Origin: Progne subis subis
Taxonomy: Eukaryota; Chordata; Aves; Passeriformes; Hirundinidae
DNA length: 64,000 bases
Reading direction: 5' to 3'
NCBI GenBank assembly: GCA_022316685.1
Contig: JAKJHU010000066.1
Coordinates: forward strand, 4,461,913 to 4,525,912
Shown in pieces: positions 21,701-34,000 of the stretch; the stretch's first letter is position 1, and each line of letters begins with the position of its first letter. The notes under the pieces are model-generated. The model had not been told where the DNA came from and made no database searches. It worked only from the letters and a program-made list of their open reading frames with translations. A program made the translations under genes and the position numbers.

Positions 21701-24411
21701 GCCTGACTCTGAGGGGAGCTGGTTCCCAATCCAGAGAATCATTGTTGATTCATTTTGTGTGTGCAGCTTCATTCTAGTTCTAGAATGCTTTCAAATGAGT
21801 GAGTCCATTTAAAGTAATATCCTCCACCCTTGCCAATTACTGGTATCAGCAGCGATGCACACCTCACATCACCAAAATTTTGCCAATTACCAAGTCAGAA
21901 AGCTTTTGCAGCAAAAACACTGCACGAAATGGGCTGTGCTCATTGGGTCGATGGTAGTTTAATTTTCTTTATTTATAACTCCTCATAGAGCGCCTGCAAA
22001 TGTGTTTTGTTGCAGCTTGCAGGAGTAATAAAGTCTCAGAAATATGAGGAGCTTTTCTCTCACATGTGTGTTATGGCCTTCATCAGAACGGAGCCCGAGC
22101 TGGTCTCCGGTGAGAGACACGATGAGGATGCTGCTAAAGAGAACAAGGAGCCTCTCTGAGGCCGTGTGGTCCTAGCCCTGAACTAATTAGTTTATCTTTA
22201 TGGTGCTTCATACATCCAGAGTTACGATTTCGTGGAGGTTTCACTGTTGTTTCCTAGTGTAAGCTGGAGACTGATCAAACACCCCGAGCTCCTCTCCTAG
22301 GCAAAGGCACGTCGAGATGTTTCACACCCTTCTGATACTGTGCAGGTTTTCTTCCAACCTTATTTTGCACAGTTTCGCTCTCTGTTACTGCTTTTGGCTA
22401 GGATTATGATCCAAAGGGTCATCAAAGTGTTTTCCAATTTCCAGTAGAAAAGGAGATTTATCTACCTTGGATGACAGGTATTTCACATGGGAACAGGGAA
22501 CACATCCATGAAAATTTAATACAACGAACCCTCTACCCATCAATAGCCCCCACCTTATAGTGGTTCACTCATCTCCACTTGTGCATCTCTTGTCAGCCAG
22601 AGCATTCAGGGGAGGGAACCTGTCCAACTTTTCCTTCATACTCCTCCCTCATGATCCCTGGTAGCATTGGCTGGATCTCCGCTTTATACAGAAGGAAACC
22701 AAAGCTCTCCTAATGCTGAGGGCATTGGGGGCATCCATGGCCAGATAAACCCAGCCCTTGGCAATGGATTTTCACCCTTCCTTTCCCAGAAGAGTAGGAG
22801 TCACCTCCATTCAGGGGCGGACCACTAATTCCTTTGCTGCTCTTTCATTACTTCATTCCAGCACTAATTCCTTCATTACTGAAAGCATCCAATTCCTCTT
22901 TTATTCTGCCATTAAAATCCATTTCTTTATCCTCAACTTTACAGGGTTTTTTTTAAGAGTTTACTTTCAATATACCTCATCCAGCAACCATTTTTGTGCC
23001 TTATCTAAGGCATCCCGCTTGAAAAAAAATGACCATACAGTGAATCTAAGTGGTGACCAAGATTGACTCACTCAAGCCCTTTGGGACCCCATAAGAAATG
23101 AAACTCAGAATGTTATTTACTCAGATATTACGTAAATAAATACATCTTTTGTTCATCTGCTCTGCCGAGCTGCAGTGTTCTGTTTTCTCTGAGTTCCCTC
23201 TGGCTTTGTCACCCGCCCACTCTGCTGTAATCAAGTCAAGAGAGTAAGAGTTGAGAGGCAGGGATTGGGTTTTTATAAACATATCTAGACCACAGCATCT
23301 GGATGCTCTGTAAATTAAACTAGATTGAAAAAAACATCAAAACAAAAACAGACCAAAGAAAGAGAAAGAAAAGGAAGGCAAGGAATGAGGAAAAGGAGAG
23401 GGGAAACAGGCAAAAGAGAGGCAAAAAAGCCCCTAACCTTTCATTGACTTTGGAGAAATCAGATTTCACTTGGATAAAATGCAGGAAAAAAGCAAGTTTA
23501 GAAATGAGAGGCAGCAGGGACTGCCTGAAATTTGTTTCCTGAAGTTGTCTCTCACACCTCTGCACAGTCACACGGGGTCACCACCCTGTACTGCTGCAAA
23601 CCCAGGGCTCCAGGGCTGCCAGGCTGGTTCCTTTTAAACTCCTGCACAGCTTCCCAGATCCTGGATAATCCAGAGAAGGAAACAGCAAGGAGCTCTCCAT
23701 CCCCACTGCAGGAGGAGAAGGGGTGAATTACAGTCCACGCTGTGTTTACATTATTATGCTACTAATTCTTAGCGTCGTAAAAATTATATTTAAAATTTAC
23801 ACAAACAGTGCTGGAGAACGTTATTATGTTATAAAGTGGAATCAGGTCAATGCCTTGTAGGCAGGAATCCAAGCTCCATAAATTTCTAGATATACTTCCC
23901 CCAAATTTACATCAGCACCAGCACCAGCTCTGAAAAAAGCTCACCCGGTCAAAGAATTTTTTAATGCACCATATATTTTATCTGCACTTCCTAAGTTTAC
24001 AGTGTTGTTAGTTTGATTGATGGCGTGCTTATTTATTGGCACAGCAAAAGTAATAATACATGAGGAAAACGCTCCGAACTTTAAAGGCAGCTGATGAGGA
24101 GAAAGCAACAGGATTGATGGGAAGTGTAAACATCTGCAGAGACAACAAAGGAATAATTGAGCCCTTGCATCTCTGTCACTTCTGGTGGCTCCTTTCTGGT
24201 TAAGAGTCTTACACGCACCCAGGAGCAAATTCCAGCTCTCTTTTGTCAGGCATTGCAAGGGGTTCTGGTGCCTGGCAAAAAGTGGTAGGTCTGGAGGCTG
24301 GTGGCCAGGCTAGGGAAGGGATTTGGCCCTGTGTTAGCTCTGTGCACTCTGGAAGCTCCACATTTCGGTGGAGGCTTGCACAAATCAAGGCACAGCTGGA
24401 AGGAGACCAGC

Positions 24412-24600
24412 AGATCATAAAATGGGCTGGGCTGGAAGGGACATTAAAGATCATCTTGTTCCACTCCCTGCCATGGGCAGGGATACCTTCCACTAGACCA
24501 GCTTGCTTCAGCCTGGCTTTGAACATTTCCAGGGATGGGACATCCGAAGTTTCTCTGGGAGACCTCTTCCAGAGCCTCCTCACTGGTGGACAGGACATCA
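24412..24600 (-). mobile_element. CR1 LINE fragment
   Basis: Reverse-complement CR1 3' end: ATCATAAAATGGGCTGGGCT, GGAAGGGACATTAAAGATCA, CCATGGGCAGGGATACCTTC and AACATTTCCAGGGATGGGAC. Confidence 0.8.
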
Positions 24601-24884
24601 TCAGCTCAGCTGCCCTGGGTCCTTGGCCTCAGTGTTGTGAAGGCTGGGGAGTGATGAGTGATGCTGATCACCAGAGAGTGGCTGCTCAAAAGCAGGATCT
24701 AAATGAAGATAACCAGCGTCCCCTGGCCACAGCTCACTGCCCACTCCTCATGGTTGGGAGCAAAGTGATTCCCCCAAGGCCAGGCTGGGAAATGACCCAG
24801 GTCTGTTGAGAGCTTGATCCTAACCCAGGACTGTTCTGCCTCCAAAGCCAGTCCACACATCACTGCTGATGAACATTAATGATT

Positions 24885-25065
24885 TTACCCTCCTTTAATT
24901 CTTTATTAATAGAGTCTTTCTTAGCCGGTCCATTATTTCAGGAGGATCAAGGTCAGGCTGCCATAATTATCCAAGCGCCACATTTATCCTTTTTAAATAG
25001 AGACACAACATTAGCTTTCTTTCAGCCCTTTGCTGCTTTGACACTCTCTCAGAAGGAGAAGTAAT
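24885..25065 (-). mobile_element. Possible ancient LINE scrap
   Basis: The text TTTAAATAGAGACACAACATTAGCTTTCTTTCAG resembles a motif I recall in old reptile/bird CR1-like repeats (low-complexity lead followed by GGCACAACATTAGC-type sequence). Identity is weak, and it could be unique intron. Confidence 0.25.
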
Positions 25066-25534
25066 GATCCAGAGAGCAGGAGCCTTCTGGTCACCAGATT
25101 AGGGGAGTGGACTAGTGACAAAAATAGTCGATGGTTTTGTCATGAGGTCCATCTGCTTGCTGGAAAGTGGCTACTGGGGACATGTGAGCAGCCTCAGTCC
25201 TGATGCTTCCTGGGCTTGGAAATCATAAATAATATGAATACGTGCATTGAGGAAGGTGGTGTGTGTGCAAGAGACAAGAAAACCATGCATTTACTTGGGC
25301 AATCTGTCTTTTGTTAAAGGAAAACCCTGGTTAAAGTAAGAGAGTTCTTCCAAACAACTCACACAAGAAAACTGGATTGGGTAAAGATGTGGAAAGCACA
25401 GAACAGAGTACAGACAGCTCATAAATCAGTAATTAATTCCTTCTCCAATTATACCTATATAAATCTGCACCCTTCCCAGCCAGCCTTCTGCCCTTCTATG
25501 AGGAGTTCTATCAGAAGTTCACAAGAACTTCTGT

Positions 25535-25617
25535 GTATGTTGCTGCCCATGGCAGAGGGGTTGGAGTCAGATGGTTTTTAAGGTCCCTTCCAACCCAAAT
25601 CACTCTGACTCTATAAT
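25535..25617 (+). mobile_element. CR1 3' end scrap
   Basis: TGCTGCCCATGGCAGAGGGG, TTGGAGTCAGATGGTTTTTA and AGGTCCCTTCCAACCCAAAT followed by CACTCTGACTCTAT: a CR1 tail in + orientation. Confidence 0.75.
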
Positions 25618-26989
25618 AATGACATCGACCTGTCACTCCCTAACAAAGTTCATTATTAACCAGTGCCAAGAAATGGGTTTGGCACACATAAGGGACATTA
25701 TCCAACCAAGAATTCCTCAGAAGTGGGAGGCATTGCCGTGACAGCACTCTGCTGTGGGGATTTCTGGGGTCTAATGAGGGTTGAGCCCAAGCTGTAGTAC
25801 TTTCCTCCTAAGAGGACTTAAAGTCTATTTCTCCTCCAAAGCTGTGCCTTTTTACAGAGTCAGTAGGAACCTGAGAACTCCAGACTCCCTGGAACTTTGA
25901 GAGCCCCAGACTTTGGCCCAATGAGGCCTAGAGTGGTCAGTGAGTTTGGAAGTGAATGGAGGAGGCAGAGGAACAGATGGGCTGGAGGTTGCACAGAGGT
26001 CACGTTGATGCAAACTCACTTCCTTTGGAAACCAGGACAGAAGCCCAGGGAGCCATCACAGCTTGGCTTCCACAGTGGGATGGTCAGGACCACGATATCA
26101 CAGTTCTTATCGTTCTCTCCCTCCCCGAGATCCACGGCAGCATGAGATAACGTCCAAGCCAAAGCAAATGGACTCATGCTCAAAGACCAGGCAGGGAAGG
26201 AGGCTGTGGGCTCCTGGAGATGCCCCAAGTGAGGCAGGATGCACATTCCAGCCTCACCTCTTATCTGCAGCCTCAACATCCTGGGAATGTTTCTCCTTGG
26301 CCAGGCCCCAAAGCAGTGAATGCAGCTGATGCTACAATGGAGAAAAGCAAATTCTTTCAGTTTCCAAGCCAAGACATCACCCTGGACTGACTGAATGGGG
26401 AATTGTCCTTCCTCCCTCAGACTGTGGGGTGCCATAGGGACCCCATCAGTCCTGACAGATATCCAGAGACCCAGAAAAACCCCATAGCCACTTGAGGCAT
26501 TACAATGGCACTGCACTGAGCTAGGCTTTCAAAACAACATAAGCTCTACCCGGTGTTTTTTCAAGGATGCTGTGTTGGTGGGGACAGATGAAAATTACTC
26601 TGCTGCATTCTGAGATCACTCTGTCCTGTGGGATAGATAATGCTGCATGACAAAGATGAGCAGCCCAACTGTTATGGAAAACAGCAGGGATGCAGTCCTG
26701 ACTGTCAGATGTTTCTTGTATCTCTCATTCCAACCAAGCTCCCTGAGTTGCTCCTCGAAATCACAGGAGCAGGTCCTTGATTAGTCACTCACAAGGTGAA
26801 GCTGAGCTCTAAGAAAACAACATGTGCATTAAGGTAGGATGTATCACACTCAGGAAAGCCTTTTCCAATCATTGCTCAGTTTCTGTGGTGGTTTGGTTGG
26901 AGGTTTCAATGAGGGGAGAAAGGATGGAGCTGTTGTGCACCAGGACAGATTTCCTGAAGATCCACCACCTTAATTATCAGAATAATAGA

Positions 26990-27226
26990 TTAGATATTAG
27001 ATAGATGAGATATATATTAAGAAGAAATTATTTATTCTGTGGGTGGTGAGGCCCTGGCACAGGGTGTCCAGAGAAGCTGTAGCTGCCCCTGGAAGTGTCC
27101 AAGGCCAGGCTGGATGGGGCTTGGAGCAACCTGGGATAGGGGGAAGTGTCCTTGCACATGGCAGGGGGTTGGAACAAGATTATCTTTAAGATCCTTTCCT
27201 ACCCAAAACAGTCTATGACTCTACTA
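26990..27226 (+). mobile_element. CR1 3' end
   Basis: From TTAGATATTAGA through GGTGGTGAGGCCCTGGCACA, AAGGCCAGGCTGGATGGGGC, GGGGGTTGGAACAAGATTAT and a tail CTATGACTCTA: a nearly complete CR1 3' untranslated region in + orientation. Confidence 0.85.
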
Positions 27227-28684
27227 ATTAATAAATCTCTGAAACCCTGCTGAAAGTCACTGCAGAAATGGAACAAGTTACCAGCCTTTTCCCTCCGCCA
27301 GCTGGATGACTGCAGGGCAGAAAGGCTCAGAGATGGCAAAAGATACCCAAAAACAACAGGAGAAGCCTCTCCACACTTTTCTTCTTCTTCTTCACCTCAG
27401 TGCAAGTCACCATGACTGGCAAACAACAGCAAATTATCTAATTTGTTTGTACGTGCTCAAAGGCTTCTCAGGAGCAGCCCCCACTGTGAGATCACAGCTC
27501 CAGGAACTAAGGATGCTACAAGCACCTATTAACTGGAAGTGCTCACCGGGATCAGAAGGTGTGAGGGAGTCAGGGGCACGGAAAGGTGAACGTGTCCAAG
27601 CCAGCTCAGAGTTAGAAATACAACTCTCATCTGCTGAAACCAAACCTGTGGCTCTGAGCAGCATTTTCCTGCTCTAACAAGACTCCCTGAACAAGGGGGA
27701 GCTTTTTGTCCAGCGTCCAATTTCTGTGTTCAATTTCCCCTCATTGTCATCCGAAGCACCCCCTCTGAAGAGGCTCAACCCACTACAGGACACATCTCCT
27801 TTTCTGTAATGATGAGTGGGGGCTGAAATGCCACAGTCTGAAATGCCCAGGAGTCCCAAGGCAACAGCTGGATCCCAACCATCAGCTGCAGCCTCCTCCT
27901 GGATCGCCCCTGCCTTCCCTGGACATGATGCAGAGCAGACTGAACTCCATCACCCGTGCTTGGAAACCCTTCCCAGAGTGAAATAGATGCTAAACACCAA
28001 TCCCCTGTGCTGCAGGTGCCACGGAACGTGTGCAGATCCCACCGGTGCCCCTGCCTTGCCCAGCAAGCTGCCTGCAGTTGCCATAGAAACTCTCCCTCAC
28101 ACCCTCCCCTCAATGATAGACAGGTGCCAGGATAAATGAAGGGATAACTGACAAGCCAGGAAAGGGCTTGGAGCTCTGGGATTGGCCTCGCTGGAGCTGT
28201 CATTGCAGCCCCTGAGAAGGGAGAGGTGCGTTCATTCGAGCAGGGATGGGTTTTCTCCTCTCCCCGTGCTGAGGCTTCCAGCAGTCGCCTCTCTAGATGG
28301 GTTAAGCAAAGCTGGAAAGAAGAGAGGCATGAAAACCGAGCAGTTGCCACAGCAACAGCTGAAGATGCATCACCACAAGGGTTTTTGATGCAAGGGAGCA
28401 AGGAGTCAGCCAGGCTCACCCGATGGCCCAGCAGGTGCTCTGTCTCCTCCCCAGCGCAGCCACCCACTTCATTGGGGTGCATTTTGGGAGCAGGTGGGTG
28501 CTGTGACTTGTGCACCTTGAAAAGAGGACACAACAGGACATTTGGAGGGCCTGGAAACCTGCCTGGGTTTTGGAGACCGTGGGGCAAAGTCTTCTCCGGG
28601 TCTTAGAGGGAGCAGCAGGATGGGGATGGCTGAGTTTACTGCAAAGTCCATGATGAGGACACATGGACATTAAACAAATAAATT

Positions 28685-28898
28685 GGGATGGGATGGGATG
28701 AGATGATGGGATGGGATGGGATGGGATGGGATGGGATGGGATGGGATGGGATGGGATGGGATGGGATGGGATGGGATGGGATGGGATGGGATGGGATGGG
28801 ATGGAATGGAATGGAATGGAACGGAATGAGGATAGGATAGGATAGGATAGGATAGGATAGGATAGGATAGGATAGGATAGGATAGGATAGGATAGGAT
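28685..28898 (+). repeat. Compound pentanucleotide array (GGGAT, GGAAT, GGATA)
   Basis: About 23 units of GGGAT (with one break near 28701), then about five GGAAT units, then about 14 GGATA units, 214 bases in all. Adjacent units are one-base variants of each other. Confidence 0.97.
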
Positions 28899-28917
28899 TT
28901 CAATTCAAAGAGACTTA

Positions 28918-29085
28918 GTAGTTTAGAACAGAATAAAATATTGCATTTTCATTTCAAAGGGACCTACAACCACCAACCTGCCCAACTTCCTGACCACTTC
29001 AGGACAAACCAAAATTCAAAGCCTGTTATAAAGGACATTATCCAAATGCCTCTTAGATGCCTGGCAGTTCAGGCATCATCACCCT
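28918..29085 (-). mobile_element. CR1 LINE fragment beside a microsatellite
   Basis: TAGAACAGAATAAAATATTG, CAAAGGGACCTACAACCACC, CTTCCTGACCACTTCAGGAC and GACATTATCCAAATGCCTCT are the reverse complement of a CR1 3' end of an older subfamily. Its tail side abuts the GGATA array ending at 28898. Confidence 0.65.
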
Positions 29086-31778
29086 CCACCCTCTTTTCAC
29101 CCCCTTTCCTTCCACCCCATTTCCCAACGAACACCTTCCCAAGAAGGACCATCAGCCAGGCAGAGCTAAACCAGTGCACTGGTGATGGAGGCTGCCAGGA
29201 CAGCCCTTGGTTTGGCACAAGGCAGGAGCAAAGCCCCGCTCTGCTCCTTGGCAGCTGCTCGTCAGCACGCGGCTCACGGGGCTCCCCATCGCTCCTGACA
29301 AATGAATATTTGAAGCAGTTGTTTCTTTTATGTGGGCTTTGCTGTCATTAGCACGTACAACTCGACATAAAACACTTCGGTGTGAGATCTTTTCTTCTCT
29401 TCCCTTTTTAGGCAGCAGATGAAAACCCTTTTAATGAAAGGCTTGTTTGGGGGAGGCAGAGAAACACACGCGCGCACATGTCGGCTGAGCAGGGGAAGAT
29501 GAAAACCTCCTTCAAGGTAATTAAATGATTATGTATCTGTTAAACCTGGTGAATAACAGATTTGTTATCTAGGCTTGCTTTTGGCTTGTGTCATTTTCCC
29601 TCTTCTTTTTTTCCCCTACACAAAGCTAAAATCCTTACAAGGCCTGGAACAAGATAATGTTCATCTTAGAGTAAAAGGCAGGAATAAAAGGTTTATTCCT
29701 TTATCCCATCAACCCAAGCAGGCTATCCCAGCATCCCATCCTTGTACAGAACCACTGACATGAAAACCACTCCCTGGATCAGAGCAGATCTGAATGGAAA
29801 CAAGACAGATGAGGCAATCAGCACTGGGTAATTGATATCAGGAGACAGGTGTTGTTTCTACAGCCCCTGCCACACTGGACACCCTCAGATCCATTGTTCT
29901 ACACCTCTTGCCCCAGTTTCCCCCCAGTTATTGTTGAGTGCCTTGCCCATTTACAGAAGGAAGTGGCTGAGCTCTCTTGCTTGGGGATTGTGGCAGCAAT
30001 GGGTTGATTTCAGAGTGGGAATCTGCAATGCAATGATTTGTGCTCAGACTCTGAGCCTGCAATCTAACTCTGGTCAGCAGCAGATGTCAAAAGCAGAGAC
30101 AGGATGAAAAAAAAAAAAAAAAGTCCACTCCCTTCTATCTCTGAGACTAATTCTCTCTACTTTCACCACCAGCTCTTTGGGAAAAACAACAACAGCAGCA
30201 ACAACAATCCACTCCAGTATTAAAATGTCCTTTTCCCCCCTCACGCTTTCCATTCCTGCCTCAGTAACAATAATATCAGGTCCCCTTTCTAAAGCAAGAA
30301 GTCACTCAGTATATTTCAAGCAAGTGGGCCTGGCTTTCAAAAACCTGCTGTAAAGGGAAATTACACGCCAAGGTGAAGTATTTCCTCCACAAATCATCTG
30401 GGGACATCATGAACCCTCTGTGATTAAGATCGGTGCTGTGATCATAAATACTGCTGCTTTATGACTAAGCTGGAGCTCTTCCCTGGAGCAGACACGGGCT
30501 TTCCCAAGGCTCCCAGAGTGTATGATCCAGATCTGGTACAGACAGAACCGATTCACCTGACAAGTGGCAGGTAAGAAAGTCATATCTCAGTGTTGGTGGT
30601 GAGGGAACGGGCATTTTCTGTCCTTTCTCCTTCTCTTGTTTTGCCATTCCCAGCCTGGGGCTGGCTGATCCCAGCCATCCACGAGGCAATTCAAAGGCTG
30701 CCCTTGGGTGGCAGGTAACAGCATTTTCTGGACAATGAGGATTGCAGCCAAAGCCTTTCTGCTGTCCCTCTGGATCAGTCTCACATCCATCCAGCATCCT
30801 GCACTAATCAGCAACGCACACTACAAGGAAATACAAGCAAAAACCCCAAGATCCTCTCAGAGAGCATGAATGAGAGGTCCTAAACAAAACACTGAGCCTG
30901 TGGGAGTCCAGAAACCTGTGAGGCATCCTAAGGAAATGATGGAGTCAGGAGGACAGGAGGGCACAAGGCTCCCTTCAGAGCGCTGCAGACTGGCCCAGGG
31001 GTGAGGGGTGCCAGCCCAATGAGCCCGTTTGCAGCCCAAGCCATCTGGAGAGCGGAGGTCTCTTCCCACAAGATGGCAAGGTGTTGTAAAGGCAGAGAAA
31101 GAAGATCACCTGAGGGTGGGCATAGCAAGAGAAGGTGAAGGCCACAGTGAGGGAGAGGGTGAAGGCTTGGCGTTCCAGCACTGATGACTCCAGAGGGAAG
31201 GAGTTTCTGGCATGGGTCCATGTGACAGAGTAACACCAGTATTTGTTTTGGGAAGACGCCTGACTTATCTCTCACTCAAATGGGATGGTCCAACCACCCT
31301 GTGCTTCCCACCATCAAAATTTATCAGCTTAGCAGGTACTCATGCCTGGGTGGTGGCAAAGCCTTCCCTCTCCTCACCCTCCAGGGCTCCAAATGCTGGC
31401 AGAGGAAAGGATTGAAAGGAGAATGGATGTGAGAGGCCAGCGAAAATAGAGCCACTCAAGGTGAGGGTGCACGTTGGGCTCTGCTGAGGATGGGCACAGA
31501 CTCACATCAACCATGCGAGTCACATTGCATCACCGGGAACCAGGCGAAGGTCTTGGTTGGCAAAGAGGAACCAGGCTTGGCTTCTTCAAGGTACTGGATG
31601 GTTTCTATTGTTCAGAGAAGAAACTCAACGAATAGGCAAGTGCACAAGACAGAAAATGATAGAATTACAGGTGGCAGTAAAAAACAGGCAGTGGAAGTTT
31701 GGGTGAGAGTTGGTCAGTGAGAAGATGGCTTTTCAAGAGAAGAGTGGGAGATGGATGTTTGTTCAAAGTGCCATTTCA

Positions 31779-31966
31779 CAAAAAAAAACCCACAAAACAA
31801 AACAAAACAAAACAAAACAAAACAAAACAACAAAACAAAAACCAAAAACCAAACCAAACCAAAACCAAAAAAACCCCCCAAAAACAAACAAACAAACAAA
31901 CAAACAAAACAAAAACAACAAAAAAAAAACCCCACAACAACAACAACAACAAAAACCCACACACAC
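31779..31966 (+). repeat. CAAAA/CAAA/CAA-rich tract
   Basis: About 188 bases of A and C only, moving from AAAACA to ACAAACA to CAA and finally CA repeats. Both strands are open in several frames here because stop codons cannot form on one strand. Confidence 0.95.
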
Positions 31967-33840
31967 ATCTGTGGCCACAGAGTGATTGTAAATATGCTTG
32001 TCAGAGTGCACTTGTGATGCCATTCTTCCCCAGCCCTGGAGAGCCACAAACACACAGAGGAAATGAGAAAGACCCTGAAGCTGCAGGGCATTTCTCACAC
32101 TGCCTGGCACAAAGCAAGCTCTGAAAGTTTCACGGGCGGCAAGGCCTTTATGCCTTGTGGATTTTGTCATTCCAGTCCTTTCTCTGTGGAGCAGACAGCA
32201 AAACCAGCTCCTGAGCTTAGCAGATTATTCTAAATGTTGTATCCCAGGGGAATGAGATCCCATTTGTGAGAAGGCAAAAAAACACTGCAGCCCCCATTAG
32301 CAATGACCAGTACAACATCCATGTGTTGCATGACGCTGTCATTGCCTTGTAGACCAATTGTGGTTTTCCAGGGTTTTTGTGCCTCTTCCTGCTGCCGTGA
32401 ATATCTCACTTTTACAAGTGCATACTCCAGAAAGGGAGTATGCAAAACTTGGCAGGAAACTCTTGTTAAAGGGGGTAGAAGAGAGGAAAAGCAAGCTCTA
32501 TAGACAAAAAATGCCCTCAGGAATGGAGCTGTCTCCTGAGGAGGAGATCTTTCAGAACCAGAGCTATAAGAGAGGTGATAAGGCTAAAAACAGGCAGAGT
32601 TTAATGAATTCCTGCCTCCTCCCCAGTTCTGCAGAGCAACACCTTGGAGAGGATAAAGTAAAGAACAGTGGCTGTGCCATGCTGTTGCTTCCCAAAGAAA
32701 CTGGGATAATTCTCATGGTCTCCTTTCTGCTGGATCAGGAGATCCACAGAGGCTTGTAGGCATCTAATTTTGGGCAGGGGACTGGAGGAGAGGAGAGGTG
32801 GGAGCAGGGAAGGTGAGTCCTGTGCTTGGTCGTGAGGCACAGCAGAGGAGGGCAGGGGTGGTGACATTGCACAGTGGAAAACCGAGACAAGGTGTCCCAG
32901 GGGATCCCACTCAGCAAGAAAATGGGGCTCCTACAGTACCTCGAGTGGGAGGGACAGAAGCCTGTGGCCAGCAGGGCTGCCCAAAGTGTGACAAGTGCTT
33001 TGGAATAACCCTGCCTTTCCTCCCCCCTTCGCCACCAAGCTCAGGGCATCAAACCCTCCAGCTCCTCAGTTCATTTTCCCAGTAGTTCTGCAGAAAATCC
33101 TGAATCCTGATAGATGGAGAACTCACAAGTATTTAAGGGTTTCCCCAGTGCCACGGCAGGTCGGGGTCATCTGATGTGGGACATCTCAACCAGCACAAAT
33201 GTGACAGCTCAACCAGCACTTACAGAAGGGGTGGGAGGGAGTGGCGATGTCACAGGAGTATGAAGACGCTGCATGTGGGACCAGGAAGGAATTAAGTGGC
33301 TTCACATTCACATTCCACTTGCCTGCAAGGGCTCCTTGGTTACAACACCAGCCAGGCAGCATTTGCTGCTCCATATGACGGCCCAAGCTCCAATTCAGCT
33401 CAGTCCATGACAAACTGGGGCAGTTGGATGAATTTGCCATTAGGCACCAAACCCACAAAGCCCCAGAGGTGTTCCAAAAACAGCTGGGATATACTGACCC
33501 CATAACCAAAGCCCTAAATCCTCCCCAGGTCTCAGCAGCCCAGGGTAGGTAACCCCCTTCTCTCCTGGAGAAGATGCACGACCAGTGTGTCTGTCCCATC
33601 CCTCCCAGACCTTTGGTGCCAGGAGTTTGTGATGGCTTTCCAACGTCACACAGTCCCTGTGGGTGTGCAGGAGGGAGAGAGCAGGTCCCAGGGGGTCTGG
33701 AAGAGCAGAGAGGAGAGGAGATCCCTGCAGATGGAGAGCGGAGGGCGAGCAGAGGAGGGAAAGGGTGGGACTGGAAGTTGTGGAGGTTTTCTGGACTGAC
33801 AAGGTGACATCAGCCCTGAGCATGCCAGACGTGTGCCTAC

Positions 33841-33955
33841 CTCGGACATCTTGACTCGTCCCTCCTGAAAGGAGCAGGAGCTGGGGTCGTGGGTGCAGAC
33901 GTGGCGGTACTTGCACCAGTGACAGCGGTAAGGGCTCTCCACACACGACAGACAC
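33841..33955 (-). CDS. PLXNA4: Plexin-A4 internal exon (PSI 2)
   Basis: Fourth exon, 115 bases. Acceptor ctgttccag, donor gtaggc, a weaker donor than its neighbours. One base completes the split serine codon; 38 codons follow, ending phase 0. The sequence [20 protein letters not shown] plus [18 protein letters not shown] is a textbook second PSI domain: five cysteines in this exon, the CHWC core, and the QEGR exit into the next IPT domain. The upstream acceptor region is short of native sequence because an LTR starts about 46 bases away in the intron (34001-34433). Gene context: the next exon is 15.1 kb downstream in the gene, the longest complete intron here. Confidence 0.93.
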
Positions 33956-34000
33956 CTGGAACAGAGGCACAGAGCAATCACTTCGCCAGCTGGGGCCTGG

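Larger units (their letters stand above)
18718..33840 (-). other. PLXNA4 15.1-kb intron
   Basis: The longest complete intron in the window (15,123 bases, phase 0). Recognised content: CR1 pieces at about 24412-24600, 25535-25617, 26990-27226 and 28918-29085, a possible old LINE scrap at 24885-25065, a compound pentanucleotide array at 28685-28898, and a CAAAA-rich tract at 31779-31966. The 5.5 kb at 18900-24400 lack recognised repeats and include AT-rich stretches with homeodomain-like TAAT cores that may be regulatory. Long frames in this intron (for example 28587-27775 minus) have no recognisable domain. Confidence 0.85.

Noticed and set aside
27775..28587. 270-codon minus-strand open frame, the longest in the window
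   Set aside because: No domain, no codon pattern like the PLXNA4 exons, proline/serine-rich read-through of GC-rich intron, and no splice or promoter evidence.
28685..28898. Regular array that could suggest a CRISPR-like or satellite structure
   Set aside because: There are no spacers; it is a pure 5-base microsatellite in a vertebrate intron.
31699..32170. Lysine/asparagine-rich and phenylalanine/cysteine-rich frames on both strands
   Set aside because: Products of a CAAAA-type simple repeat, not genes or membrane proteins.
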